From contig CM054155.1 in NCBI GenBank assembly GCA_028751875.1, forward strand, positions 11,209,263 to 11,273,262: 64,000 nucleotides of DNA. Reading direction: 5' to 3'. The notes beneath the pieces were generated by a model, which saw only the letters and a list, made by a program, of their open reading frames with translations, ran no database searches and had not been told where the DNA came from. Position numbers and translations under genes: made by a program. Positions 36,431-50,010 of the stretch are shown here, piece after piece; the first letter of the stretch is position 1, and each line of letters starts with the position of its first letter. Source of the DNA: Rapana venosa. Lineage: Eukaryota > Mollusca > Gastropoda > Neogastropoda > Muricidae.

Positions 36431-38828
36431 CTATGTAAGTACCTATTCAGTGGTTTGCTGACATTTAAGTGACAAACATTCAAGTTATACTAGCATTAGA
36501 AGTGATGAAATACATTTATTACAATATGAAAACAAAATCTGACAATGTGTGTGTGTGTGTGTGCACGTGCGGGTTAGTGAACTATCTAAGTACCTACTTA
36601 ATGGTTTGCTGACAAACTTTCAAGTTATAATAGTGATGACAAATTTGTTACAATATCAAACAAAACTGACAAAGTGTAAGTGTGTGTGTGAATTAACTAT
36701 GTAAGTAGCTATTGAACAGTTTGATGACAAACATTCAAATTATACTAGCAGCCATTAGTAGTGATGGCAAATTACAAAATCAAACTAAATGACAAATGCC
36801 ACATATAAGACTTTAAAGAAAAAGGCATCATAGAACTATGATGAAGTGTGTGTGTGTGTACTGTGTGTGTGTGTGTGCACGCGCGCGCATAGTGCCAGCA
36901 CTATAAGAGTATGGCAATGTTTGGGGTATTATCTAGCTAAGACTACTTAACTGGATAAAACCTTATTATCCCCCCTGCATCCTTCTTAACAGCTCCCCAA
37001 ACATAAGGCGCACAGACTCATGAGATCAGATGTGTATTTCTTCTCTTGCTGCATATATGTTAAGATTTTTTGTGCAACATTTATTTTGAGCATACTTTAT
37101 TCCTCTTTTATTCGTATTATCATCTTTCAATGGCAGCCAAGTTTAACTGGCCATAAGAATATCAAATATACACGTGAGTGTGATTGACACTTGTTAATAA
37201 TGAAAAGTGCCTCACCATTAACTATCACCAAAGGCCTTTACTTAGAGTTTTAGGAACTTTCCAGAAATGCATACCTTATAGCCTAAATACAATTAAGTTA
37301 ATATAAATAAAGGCAAAACATGATCCAGATTCAAATAGACCTATGCACAAATAAACAAATATATATATGTGTGTATGTATGTGGATCAGTGGTCAAGAGG
37401 TAGGGCCTAATGCACCTGTCTAGAAAGTGTGTGCTGTGGTTTGGACCTAAAACTTTTCCCCCATGCACTACACCATGAGTGGTTGTCTGGGTGCTAATCT
37501 TTTGGATGAGATGGTAAATTGAGGTCCCATGTGTTACACAAAAGTTATATAGTGCATGTAAAAGAGCTAATGGCAACAAGAGAGTTGTCCCTGGCAAAAT
37601 TCTGTATAAAAAAGCCACTCTGATAGGGAAACAAATGCAGTTATAGACAGAAAAAAAGAAAAAGGGTGGCGCTGCTCTGTGGCAACGTGCTCTCCAGCCG
37701 AATTTCATGCAGAGAAATCTGACGCAATATATATGCATTGTTATATTTGTTAATATGATTGTGCATTGATTAAAGTTAGCCTATTACTGAAAGTGTAACA
37801 AATATTACTGAATTATAAAAAAAAATTTTAAAAGTGAAAGCTGTTATCCAAAGCTTGTTTTCATCTGTTAGGCTTATTATCAAAATTTTTTTGATCACAT
37901 GTGCAACTGTTTAGATTATCCATAAGTTGACTTTTATATATATACATACTTAAAATTCTGTGTGTTGGCATTATAACCAGTAAAACTGTAAGCATTTGAC
38001 AATGTTTAGGTTATGAGTCTTATTATCTTAAGCATTTTAAAAAATATGCTTTCTGAAACATCAAGCATGAAGATTCTTGAGATGTTTATTATCTTTCAAA
38101 TTTACATATTGTGGATTTTGTGTGCAACATGTCCTGTGAGCATATACAATATAAATTACATATTTTTCTCTGATTATTTTTCAAAGGCAGTTTTAATTGA
38201 CATTAATTTTTTGTTCATGATGAAAAGTGTCTTGCTGCAAAGTAGGCCTATCATAAAAGGCAATGCTTCAATCACCATTATGATTTCTGACAAAAGCTTA
38301 TCCAGGAGCCAATTATTCTGTCAGCTCAAGCAAAAGGCATAGGCCTAGTCCTCACACAGAAATGTTTAAATGATGTCATTGAAAGATTTCATTTCTTAGC
38401 CCAATTTTGTCTTGAAGCAATCAAATTTAATTTCAAATTTTAAATTGGTTTTGCTTGAATCTTTTTTAATCAAATCATTTTCATAATAATGGAGAAGATA
38501 TAGGCATAAGGTGGCCCACTACTATTTCTTCAATACTAATAATATAATTGTGTGTATTAACATATGCATGCACTTTTGTTTTTACACACTTTACTCACAC
38601 ATAATATGTGTGAGCATTTATATTATATACATGACCATTTGATTGTGGTGGAAGTGTACATGTGTGTGTGTACTCACACACATGAGTGAGCATTTATATT
38701 AATTATATACTGTGCATTTGAGTGTGGTGAATGTGTGTGTATTATTATTTTTTTTTAATTTGGGGATAATGTGTGTGTGTATTTTTTAAAATTTTGCCGA
38801 TAATGTGTGTGTGTGTGTGTGTGTGTGA
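36426..38828 (-). repeat. 2.4-kb tandem subunit in the inverted copy, distal
   Basis: 2403 bp from one gtgaactatgtaagt motif to the (GT)n run ending near 38828, after which the unit-flanking sequence (cgattatcacac) follows as at 3510 in copy 1. It carries the longer SINE-like remnant, as subunit A does, and no retrotransposon insert. Confidence 0.88.
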
Positions 38829-39481
38829 CGATTATCACACGTAATTGAAGTATTACACAACTACCTCATTTATTACACATTTTGTCAAGCTGATCTGACA
38901 TTTTATGGGTATTCCATATTAATCTTTGAGCATGTATTTTTGAATCATGACTGTTTGTTAACACTTTAGAAGTGTGTAACCAACATCAAAACTTCGAGAG
39001 AAAAAAAGGTAGCATCTAGCCTATCCAGAGCACAAGGGCAAAATGAATACCACTGTAACACCCCCCCCCCCCCCCCCCCCCCCCCCCACCCTCCCGCAAC
39101 TCCACTCGGTAGCCCTGTGGCACACATAAAATGGTTATAATTGCTATCAACTGCTGGTAATGTACAATCAGATGCCAAAGATAGTGTCAAAAATGTTTGA
39201 AAACTAACTGATGGTGTATCTCTACTCTGGTAACATATAAGTGGTTACTGGTTAGTTTTATGTGTGCTTTCCTGGAAACAGAGGATAGATTTTTCAGTCC
39301 AAAACAAACCAAAAAAAAAGCACAGAACTTGAGAAGTATGCTGATCACTGACAATGTAGAACTTGAGCAATCGGTACCAGTTAGGATAAAACAAGGTCAC
39401 AGATCTATGCAATCAGGCCAACACTGTTTACATCAGAGGCCTAGCCTGGCGATGTTATTGTCGGAAGCTCGTGTCCCTTAC

Positions 39482-39498
39482 CTTAGCTTCGCCGCCAT
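39482..39498 (-). CDS. Candidate first coding exon (17 nt), inverted copy
   Basis: Reverse-complement counterpart of 2839-2855; donor at 39476-39481. The 17-base exon and donor are unchanged while the sequence around them has substitutions and indels. That is weak evidence of constraint. No downstream exon is present because the inverted copy stops at the gap. Confidence 0.4.
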
Positions 39499-40363
39499 TC
39501 TGGCAGCCATCGATGGGGATGCTCCGTCATTAATAATTTATGCCTCAGGCGCGCTTGCGCAGTTGGGTCCTGATGCTGAGATTTCCTAAGCCTAGGCATG
39601 TGCGCGTGCGAAAGTGCATCACTGGGAGGTGTTTAGTCACAGGCGCCCGCTAAAAGCACTCTGTGGTGTGTGTGTGTGTGTGTGTGGTGTTCGATTTCAT
39701 TTTACATCTCTTCAATAGAAAGGCCATCGGTAAATGGGAGATGTCTGGGAGTTGGGTAGGGGGTTAATTTACAAAATCTACAATAAACAAGTAGGAGAAT
39801 TTAAATCTAAAGTAACTCCTAAGTACAGAACAGTAAAATCACAATTTCTAACAGAATCTAACCAGTCACAATAAAACAGTATTTTAAACTATAACCAACA
39901 AGAAATGTATGGTCCACAGATGGATAGTGTCTTTAGAGTCCATAATAATCATAACAATGAACCAACTGGACTTTGTAATAGCGATTTGAAAAAGATATAT
40001 ATCTCAGTAAAAGATCGCTGAATATCACCAATGACGATGATTAAGTAAGAACAGGTATGCAACTTTTTAGCATGCTGCATGTCAAGATATGATCAACAGT
40101 TACACTATGGCCACATATACAAGAGACATGCCCAACATATTGATTTTTGTCTTAAAACAGTTCAGTTTCCATCGGCAAGCTAGAGAAACAATTTGTTTTA
40201 TAGGGTAAGAATCAGTTCCATGTCTTTTAACTAAAGACTCAAATGTTATCATTTCTTCATATACTTCTCGACAGCCGAGTTCTTTTCCTCACACTGGAAT
40301 AACTTTTGCTGCGTTTTTTGAACGAGGTGACAACATTCTTCTTGTAGCCTAATGACATATGCA

Positions 40364-40443
<80 letters not shown>

Positions 40444-40492
40444 CTTGAAATATAAAGATCATTCATTCATTCATTTTCTCCCCCCCCCCCCC

Positions 40493-40583
<91 letters not shown>

Positions 40584-40621
40584 TCTCATTCTCTCTCCTC
40601 TCTCTCTCTCTCTCTCTGTTG

Positions 40622-40815
40622 GATGAGACTATAAACTAAAGTCCCGTGTGCGACCGCACGCAGAACATCTTGCGCACACATTGAAACTCATTCCGCTTTT
40701 TGGAAGAGTTGGCCATTGTGTGCCGGTAGGAACGCATGACAAAATTTACATCACTGCGTACACACGGGGACTGATGTAAAAAAGCACATGAGTGCTTATT
40801 AATTTTCATTATCCT
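40622..40815 (-). repeat. Microsatellite-linked dispersed module, long form (inverted copy)
   Basis: Reverse-complement counterpart of 1545-1750: gagactataaactaaagtcc, gtgtgcgaccgcacgcagaa, gccattgtgtgccggtagga, ttaattttcattatcctcga. It is preceded by (CT)n/(CTGT)n tracts at 40363-40618. Confidence 0.8.
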
Positions 40816-42102
40816 CGAAATAAAAGAATAAAATAAATACATAAAAATAAATGAATGATATAGGTTTCTCAACGTTTTCAATTCAAATTATTTAGGCTAT
40901 TGAAACTGCTTTACTATGTCCATCATGCACACATATAAAACGATAAAGTTCTTTTTGTTCTTGACTGCAAAGCATATCATTTGCACAGTGTTTCATAAAT
41001 GTTTATCAGTTTTAAGTATTACCCACAACTTGCACATGTATAAACTGCGTTTACTGTCTACACTATAGCTATTCTGTGACACGCTATTAATTTTGCCCAT
41101 TTCAGAAAACATTCTGCACACATGATAACATTGACAATACCAAACATATCATACATCAGTTTAAAAGTTTATTTTGTCTTTTTTGATATTTTTGTCCATA
41201 TGTGTATGCCTACATGTTTTTCTGTATTTGATTTTTTTAAAAAGTCAGTGAATGCTTAAGAAAAAAACAACAACAACAAAAATGGTACACTCAGTGCTTG
41301 CAATGACAAGGTGTTAGTATTTAACAACCAATCAACAAAGAAAAGAATCGGATTAATGTTACGTACAATTACTGTTCATCAGTCTCGAGAATCAGTTTTG
41401 AGATCATAAAGTTTGTAATTTACTGACAATTCTGTCAGCTTCCTTTGTGGTGGCACCTGCTTTTTTTTGGAAACAGTTTTTCATCCGATAGTTGAAATAG
41501 GTGCCCTTACTTTTCTTTTTTCTTTTCTTTAATTAAAAAAAGAAAGAAAAGATTATAGCTGATCACTTTCCCGGTAAAGAGGAGGAACCCATCCTTTTCA
41601 AGGGAAATGGTTGATGTAACAGCACCAGTTGTTGTTTCCCTTTGATTGAACACTGCTTTCTTTTACACCAACGACAACAAAACATCAACAGCAAAACAGC
41701 CAACCGGCTATGGTTGGTTGATAGCGCAGTTTCTAAATGGGACAGCTCCGTTGGGACTAGACTACAAGAAAACCAACCAAACTCCACAGGTGTAGGGCAG
41801 GTCGTTCTGAGAGGTTAGGAGGACTGCAGGCAGTACAGGGCTGAACTCCAATGAATGTCGTCATAATAATGATCATGTAGCCTGTCACTGCATTTGTAGT
41901 AAGGCAGTAAGTTTCCAGGACAAAATCTGTTTTTTTTTCCTGACAGCATTCATGTTATTAGATCTTTGTGTGAAGCTTTATTTTTGGCTTATTTCTCCCT
42001 CTCTGTTTTGTTTATTAAAAAAGAATTGGTGTATTTTTGCATGTATCGTGTACCCCCCTTTATTAGGGATCACATAACTATGTACACACACACACTCGCG
42101 CG

Positions 42103-42161
<59 letters not shown>

Positions 42162-42225
42162 TGATTATTTTCCTTGATGAGGGCAAAATTTCAAATAATT
42201 TGTTTCTGTCTGTCTGTCTGTCTAT

Positions 42226-42360
42226 AATAATAATAATAATAAAATAATAATAATATAAATGGAACTTATATAGCGCTATATCTTGCAAAGACAAATCAAA
42301 GCGCATGCATTCGACCTAATATTACACAGTCATACAACCAATGACAAATAACCAATAGTT
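42226..42360 (+). repeat. (AAT)n-linked dispersed module, inverted copy
   Basis: (AAT)n, tggaacttatatagcgctat, atcttgcaaagacaaatcaa, agcgcatgcattcgacctaa, tattacacagtcatacaacc. A partial relative in the opposite orientation lies at about 52200-52300 (tatatacgctatataagttc then (ATT)n). Confidence 0.7.
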
Positions 42361-42531
42361 CAAACAGATATTACAAACATGGTACGCTGCAGACCAAATC
42401 TATGAAATAAAATTGCAATAGTCAAATGTTTTTCAAAAGCACACACACACACACACAGGTCATATACTTTAGCAGGGTGATAGGACATGGGTTAGTGGAT
42501 GGTGGGATAGTTCTGATATGAGACAGGAGGG

Positions 42532-42982
42532 GGGAAATCTTAAGTTTGAAATAAATATGTCTTGAGGCTTGATTTAAAAGTGTCATAGCTAGGCTTCTGG
42601 CGAAGAGAGAGAGAGGGAGCTCATTCCAGGTTGATGGACCCGAAATAGAGAAAGAGCGGCGGCCAACAGTAGATTGGTTGAATCTAGGTATTCGTAGGCA
42701 CAAGGTATCTGCAGCAGAGCGGAGGGAACGTGAAGGAGTGTACAGGTTAAGACATTCACAGAGGTAGGAGGGTGCAGTTTTGTGGAGACATTTGTAACAG
42801 AGGGTACTGATCTTATATTCTACTCTCTGTAGCACAGGCAGCCGGTGGAGAGATCGCAAGAGGGGGGTAATGTGCTCCGATTTTTTCTTTCTGAGAACTA
42901 GTCGAGCTGCGGAGTTTTGTATATGTTGAAGGGAGTGGATAGATAATGCTGGCAGACCAGACAACAGAGAATTGCAATAGTC
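42532..42982 (-). mobile_element. CR1/L2-type reverse transcriptase C-terminus, open frame
   Basis: About 150 residues in one frame. Motifs in order: D-Y-C-N-S-L-L-S-G-L at the start, QNSAARLVLR, HITPLLRSLHRLPV, YKCLHKTAPSYL, TPSRSLRSAADT, GRRSFSISGPSTWNELP and the closing FKLK block. This is the conserved tail of CR1/L2-like non-LTR retrotransposon proteins, after the RT palm. No catalytic RT residues or endonuclease are present, so it is a dead 3' fragment. The open frame extends upstream through the (GA)n tract (to about 43102) as Arg-Glu repeats, which is microsatellite and not protein homology. Its completeness compared with 15658-16110 is notable. Confidence 0.85.
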
Positions 42983-43014
42983 TCTCTCTCTCTCTCTCTC
43001 TCCTCCTCTCTCTC

Positions 43015-43076
<62 letters not shown>

Positions 43077-43149
43077 TGAAGGATAGGTCCCTTCTGACGC
43101 AATGGCCGGATGAAAAAAGTTTTTCAATATTCAACCGTGACCCTTGTGA

Positions 43150-43257
43150 ATAATGTTATACAATCAATCAATAATCATCAGTACTGTCTTCTGTGTCTGT
43201 CTGTCTGTCTCCTTGCAGATCTCCTATCTCAGTTTCATTCATTTCAATCAATCAATT

Positions 43258-43289
<32 letters not shown>

Positions 43290-44060
43290 TCAATCATCAT
43301 CAATCAATCAATCAATCAGTCTGTCTGTTGGTTTTGTCATCTGTCCTTGGATCTCTCAATAGTTCTCTCTTTATCATCTAATCACAATCAATCATCAATC
43401 AATCTCTGTCCTGTCTCTGTCTGTCTCTCTCCTCTCAATCTCCTCACCTCAGTTCTCTTCTCAATCATCAATCAATCATCAATCAATCATCAATAAATCA
43501 ATCATCATATCTGTCTTCTCTCTTTTCTGTCTGTCTTCTTGCTGTGCCTGTCTGTCTGTCTGTCTTCTGTCTGTCTCCTCTCTCTCTATCTCTCATCTCT
43601 CTGTTCAATCTCTCCTCTCTCTCTCTCATGTTTGAGATCTCCTCATCTCACTCTCCTTCTTTCAATCAATCTATCAATCAGTCTTTGCGTCTCTGTGTCT
43701 GTCTGTCTCTCTCCTTGCAGTCTCCTCATCTCATCAATCATCATCATCAATCAATCAATCATCAATGTCTGTCTTTCTCTGTCTGTCTGTCTCTCTCTCT
43801 CTCTCTATCATCTCTCTCTTTTTCTCTTCTCCTTCTCTCTCTCTCTTCTCTCTCTCTGTTTTTCTCTCTTCCTTGCAGACTCCTCATCCTCAGTTCTCCT
43901 TCTTTCAGGATCATCAATTCATCAGCGTTGTCTCTTCTGTCATCTGTCCTTCTTGAGATCTTCATCTGGGAGTCTCCGTTCTTTCAATCAATCATCATCT
44001 CAGCCTGTCTGTTGTCTTGTGATACTGTCTAGTCTGTCTGGTCTCTTGAGATTCATCTCA
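43150..44060 (-). repeat. Composite minisatellite, about eight or nine degenerate units (inverted copy)
   Basis: Reverse-complement version of 15132-15500: (CAAT)n, (CTGT)n and ctccttgcagatctcc...ctcagttctccttctttca blocks near 43213, 43345, 43425, 43533, 43625, 43711, 43870, 43950 and 44040. On the plus strand each unit happens to look like a splice acceptor (ctccttgcag). It has many more units than copy 1. Confidence 0.8.
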
Positions 44061-44209
44061 GTCTCCTTTTCCCCCTCACAGGGCCCGGAGAACAATTGCG
44101 ACTATGACACATAGACAATGCAGTCTAGGTTTGAAATGAGCAACAACATAGTACACAACATCAATTACCCGCAAATGACGATGATAAAGCTTAGCCCACG
44201 GATATTCCT

Positions 44210-44400
44210 CTTTCTTCTATCTTTATCGATAATGAATAAGCACTCGTTTGCTTTTTTACATCTGTCCCTCGTGTACTTTCATTTGTCATCTTTTCCCACC
44301 GGCACACAATGGCCTACTCTTCCGTAGCGGAACAGTTTTAACGTGCCGCGATCTTCTGCTTCTTTGCACACGGGATCAGTCCGTTTATAGTCCAGTCCGA
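44210..44400 (+). repeat. Microsatellite-linked dispersed module, long form
   Basis: Blocks tttatcgataatgaataagc, actcgtttgcttttttacat, ctgtccctcgtgtac, tttcccaccggcacacaatg, gcctactcttccgtagcgga, gcacacgggatcagtccgtt, tatagtccagtccgaa. It sits between the end of the inverted copy and the next tandem duplication. Confidence 0.75.
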
Positions 44401-44479
44401 ATTTAAAGACAAGTTTTTTTAATAAATTCAATCTCCTACCCTGTATTTTATCAATCAATCAAACAAATGCAAATCGCAA

Positions 44480-45222
44480 AAACAGCTGTCTTCCATAACG
44501 CTTCTGTTGTCTGCTTGAGCCTGACGGTACAGCCAGTTTGCGAAAGAGACAAATCAAATCAAATTCGATTTAGATAATAAATAGCACAGAGGTGTTTTTA
44601 AAAAAAATTTACTCCCAGTCTCCCCCTTAGGAACCATCTTTACTTTCAATCAAAACTCAAATCAACCAGATACTCACACAGTACAAAATAACAACCACAA
44701 AAAATAACAACTGAGACGACAAAAAGTCCCTCCATCAATATAAAGAATAACAACATATATATGAAGATAGATCAGAGAGACAGCGAGAGCTAGAAGAGTA
44801 GAGAGAGAGAGAGAAGACGAGAGAGAGAGAGAAAATCAAGCAGAAGAATGAATGATGTATGATGAATGAATGAATCTTTAATTTTCATAGTAACAAATAA
44901 TCAATCTCATCAACATATCATCAGTCGCCTTTGCCTGATTAGGGACTATAACAAACAAAGCTATACAGCATCATGTTGAAAAAAATTTTATTTGCAATAC
45001 ATATCCCTACTCTTAGCATTATTCAAGAATACATGATCCTTATTTTTTTTTCTCTCTCACCTTAGATAAACATATATTCTCAACATACAATCAACATCTA
45101 CATGAAAACTGATACATCTGCTCTCTAATTTACCAGTATATGAATAAATCAAAATAGTGGGCCGCAGCAGTCAGGAGAGAGACAGATAGATCAAGTGAAG
45201 AGAAAAGTGAAGAAGAGTAGAA

Positions 45223-45253
<31 letters not shown>

Positions 45254-47855
45254 CAAAAGACAGAAAACATTTCAGTTACAAAGAACAAAATAACACCCAT
45301 ATATCAAATTCCTCTTTTCAATGCATCCTACTTATACCCGAGGAGTAAGAGAATAAGAGTGTTTTAAGAGTAGAGAGAGAGAGTAGAAGAGAGGAAACAG
45401 AGAGTAGAAAGAGAACAGTAAGAGGGGAAGAGTGGGTGAAGAGAGGAGTAGGGACAATCTGCAAGACAATCAAGATAAATTCTTTTATTTCAGATATGCA
45501 AAGCACACATTGCTTTTTTTACATCCAGTCGCCTAGATACATAATAATAATACCAATACTAACAGTCTCACATAAAACAAGGGAGGACATAACCATTTCA
45601 AAAGAGCTCAAACTCACATCCCTTAAAGAGAAGAATAAAATGAAAACCCTAAAAATTACCCATCCTCCCCCAGCAACACACAAATACAAATAACCAAAAC
45701 AAACAACAAACACAAAGAAAAAAAAACCAACCAACAAAAAATAAAAGGAAAAAAACAGACAAACAACAACAACAAAACAACAGGCAGAAAATAAACAACC
45801 AAACTTATAAGTCATGAAAGAAAACATTACACATGTCAAAGAAAGACTGTTAAGAACTATAGAGATATTGAAAAGGGATATAAACTTAAGAAGAGGAAGT
45901 CAATAAAGTATGAAATGAAAATATGAATCTTCAAGGATACACAAATAAGCGATGCGATAAAAGGTTGGATAGAGACATAACAGAGAACAGAGAGTGTGTG
46001 CTGCATATTCAGAATAAAATCCAATATATAATTCCCAATAACATATGCGATCCATCAAATCATTAAGATTAATTCGTTCAAATATTTATATTCAGATAAG
46101 AAAGAAATTTAATAAACATACAAATAACCAAGAAACAAACAAAAATGAAATCTAACCTACACTGTCATTTAAGTAATATGATGAGTGAATATGAGTGAGT
46201 GTGGGTAGTGTAAGATGAGAGGTGTGTGAGGAGTGGTAGGAGTGTGTGGTGATGGAGATGTGTGTGTGAGTGTGTGTGAGAGGAGGGGTGGGGGGGAGGG
46301 GGTGGGGGTGTTTCAGGATAATACAAAATATGTAATACTCACATAGCAAACGATCAACACAAATCCTTTAATATACCAAAAAATGAATGTCATGAAAGAA
46401 AATAAGTGCAATACCCATAAACAAAAAAAGAGGAGAAAAGCCAATAAAGTCATAAAAAGACAAAACAAACAATGTAAGAATAGAAACAAATTCTTTTATT
46501 TCAGGATAATGAATAAGACTCATGTGCTTTTTTACATCCAGTCCCGCCCGTGGGATCACTATGAAAAATGCACTCAGTACTATAATTTTCAGAGAAGAGA
46601 AGAGAGAGAGAGAGAGAAAGAGAGAAGAAGAGAGAGAGGCAGAGACGAGAGACCCGAAAGAAGAAGCAGAAAAGAGAGAAATACATGCGCTACAATTAAT
46701 AATTTACCCTCCCACTGTCATAAACACAGACACAATCAATACAAAAAAGTACCAAAAATGAAAAAACACATTAAATAAAATAAATACATCAAATTGCAAA
46801 GAAGAAGAAGAAAAGAGAAGAGAACAGAAGAAAAAGAGAGAGAGAACGAGAGAAAGAGCAGAGAAAAGAAGAGAACGAACAATAAGCTAAAGCAAAGCAA
46901 AAGCAAAGTAACTCTTGCTAGCCAAGTTCAAGGCTAGCTAACTGACTTCACTAAAGCACAGTCACGTGGAGCAAGAACTTAGCAGAGTCACTCTCAAGTT
47001 GTTGACCGTATGACGATGAAATTGTACGTCAGATGCTTGACCATGACTTGCCTTCTCTGACTAATCTCCATTATATAAGTCGGTCGTTAGTTCTAAACAA
47101 CGTGTGAGTTGTGTGTTGCGTATAGAGATACACATCAGCAAATAGCTGCAAAAGATTGCTCCAAAATACAGTTGGACATCAGGGAGCGACCCTTGCAAAT
47201 TGTTATATAATTAAAAGTGTTACATAAAGTGGCAAAAGAATTTAAACCTGTCGACTCCACCTGTTTAATCGAAAAAAAAAAATCTCGATCAAAGCGTTAG
47301 AAGACTAGAACTCACATGCTGGCATTGTAAGAGTGCAGAATGATCTACACTAATTATCCTCATGTTGAAAATTCTGAGGTTTGCACAACAGTCTCACATG
47401 TACTGATATCAAACGTTTCTTCGTGTCAGTGTGATTGTGTGACTGTTTTTGTTGTGTGTGTAGTGGGTGGGGTGGTCGTGGAGATGTTCAGCCTGGATTA
47501 AACAAAATGTTCAATACTCCTTCTAGCCATAGCATGTCACCGAGACTTCCTCGGCTTTTTGAGTCTATTCAATAATAATTGACTCACCTTGCTGATGGCT
47601 TACGAGGCTGATTTTATGTAGTCTGGCACTGTCCTTAGATACCTCAGAAGAAGTAACCTTGCTATGAAGCAGGTTCATAGAACTGCGACATCTAGGCCAA
47701 ATTGTGTCCCAGATGTATGAAAAGTGTTGTCACAATCTTTACAGTGTCTTCTCCAGGTGTTTACGTAATAGCAGGATTGTCCACTCCATGGTGATTTACC
47801 CTCTTACATCGACTGCTTCCCCACTTCTGCTCCACACTATTGAAGTTTGGATTCT
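44480..47855. repeat. Second tandem duplication, left copy (eroded)
   Basis: Matches 48010-51790 in order: tgacggtacagccagtttgc, agcacagaggtgttttta, actcacacagtacaaaataa, GA tracts, gagaatgaatg, the short dispersed module, the antisense RT fragment, and an end at ttggattctt-like sequence. It is about 10% shorter, almost entirely through single-base deletions scattered along its length. Confidence 0.85.
46900..47850 (-). pseudogene. Non-LTR reverse transcriptase fragment, badly eroded
   Basis: Counterpart of 50790-51790 by nucleotide alignment (caagttgttgaccgt, ctaatctccattat, aaaaaaaatctcg, atgatctacactaatt, tcacaatctttacagtgtct). Frequent single-base deletions leave no usable frame. Recognisable only through the better right copy. 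Confidence 0.7.
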
Positions 47856-48310
47856 TATCATATTTTCAGCAGGAGAGAGAGGAGAGAGAGAAGGAGAATC
47901 GGCAGAGAGAGAGAGAGAGATGACTGAGAGAAGTAGAGAAGAGAGGAGAGAGAGAGAGAAGAGAGAGAGAAGAGAGAGAGAAGAGAGAGAGAGAGTGGCA
48001 GAACTCGCAAAAACAGACATGTCTTTCCATAAACGCTTTCAGTTGCTGCTTGTAGCTGACGGTACAGCCAGTTTGCGAAGAGAGAGCAAATCAAATCAAA
48101 TTCGTTTATTTTGAGGATAATGAATTAGCACAGAGGTGTTTTTAAAAAAAATTTACATCCAGTCTCCGCCCTTAGGAACACATCATATACTTAAATAAAC
48201 CCAAATACCCAGATACTCACACAGTACAAAAAATAACAACCACAAAAAATAACAAACGGACGAACAAAAAAGACCCATCCACAATATAAAGGGGAATAAC
48301 ACCATTATAG

Positions 48311-48403
<93 letters not shown>

Positions 48404-48760
48404 TGAATGAATGGATGAATGAATGAATCTTTATTTTTCAAGGGTAACAGAATAAGCATGCTCATACTTTTTTTCATCCGGCCCTTGCCCTGATTAGGGA
48501 CTATCAACAAAACAAAGCTATCAACAGCATCATTTAGAAAAAAATTATATATTTGACAATACATAATCCCTAACTGACTTGAGCATTAATTTCAAGAGAT
48601 ACATGGATCATTATTTTTTTTAGAAAAGAGATATACGTTAATAAACATATAATTCTCAAATAAATCAAACATTAACATGAAAACTGATACACTGATCATA
48701 ATTAAGTAATATGGATAAAGTCAAATAGAGGGGAGACAGCAAGAAGAGAGAGAGAGAGAG

Positions 48761-48861
<101 letters not shown>

Positions 48862-48943
48862 AGCATTTTCAGGTTACATCAACAACAAAATAAACCATAT
48901 ATCAAATTCTGTTCAAGCATCCTCACTAAAACCCAGAGAGAGA

Positions 48944-49054
<111 letters not shown>

Positions 49055-49087
49055 CAATGACAATGACAATGACAATGACAATGATAA

Positions 49088-49165
49088 ATTCTTTTATTTC
49101 GAGGATAATGAATAAGCACACATGTGCTTTTTTACATCCAGTCCCCGCCCGTTAGGGATACATCT
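49088..49165 (+). repeat. Microsatellite-linked dispersed module, short form
   Basis: Blocks ttcttttatttcgaggataa, tgaataagcacacatgtgct, tttttacatccagtccccgc, ccgttaggga, directly after (GA)n and (GACAAT)n tracts. Other short forms with the same beginning: 46495-46575, 48105-48175, 50228-50300, and a variant at 48425-48510 (caagggtaac, ggcccttgccctgattaggg). The perfect aagcac/gtgctt stem with a 4-base loop is kept in most. Confidence 0.75.
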
Positions 49166-49651
49166 TAATAATAATAACCCAATACTTATACAGTCTCACA
49201 ATAAAAACAAGGGGAAATAACCCTTTTCAAAACAGCTCCCCCCCAACCCTCACCCCCCCAAAAGCAAGCAAATAAAAGAAAACCCTAAAAATACCCCCCC
49301 CCCACCCCCACCCCCCAAAAAACCCTAACCAAAACAAACAAACAAACAAACAAAAGAGAAAGAAAAACCAAACCAACAGAAGAAGATAGAAAAGAGAAAA
49401 ACAGACAAACAACAACAACAAGAACAACAACAGAGCCAAGAAAAATAACACACCAAACTTAATAAGTCATAAAGATAAACATCTACACATTGTCAAATGG
49501 TACACATACTTGTTACACATAACTATAAGATATTGAAATAGGGCACTCATTAAAACTTAAGTACAGAGGCAAGTCCAATAAAGTATTGAAAATATAAAAT
49601 ATGAATCCTTCATCAGGATACACTATAACTATAAGCGAGACGATAAAAGGT

Positions 49652-49682
<31 letters not shown>

Positions 49683-49932
49683 TGTGTGTGTGTGTATTTC
49701 AGAGATAATATCCAATATATAATTCCCAAAACAGTATGCGATCCCATCAACACTCATTTTAGATTATATTCGTTTCAAATTATATGTCATGATAATGAAA
49801 TAAATTTAATACCCATACATCCACACAATGAAAACAAGAAACAAAACAAAGAAGAAATCTAAACCTACACAGTCATTGAGGGAGAGAATATGAGTGAGTG
49901 AGTGAGTGAGTGAGTGTGTGTGTGTGTGTATA

Positions 49933-50010
<78 letters not shown>

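Larger units (their letters stand above)
34001..44060 (-). repeat. Inverted, diverged third copy of the large unit
   Basis: Reads as the reverse complement of copy 1. 34031 pairs with about 8417, 38828 with 3511, 39498 with 2839, and about 42235 with position 1. Then 42240-43130 pairs with 16397-15515 and 43150-44060 with 15500-15132. It therefore confirms that the sequences at 16397 and 1 are natural neighbours. It differs from copies 1 and 2 by substitutions as well as indels. It lacks the A run at 181 and the T-rich insertion at 587-672, and has a longer (TA)n (42112-42160). It stops at the N gap. Confidence 0.93.

Noticed and set aside
44083..44115. Acceptor-like ccccctcacag followed by a short frame that could complete the protein started at 14962
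   Set aside because: It lies just past the inverted copy, in an orientation and order that do not fit a single transcript with 14962-15101 or 31358-31497; only eight codons are involved.
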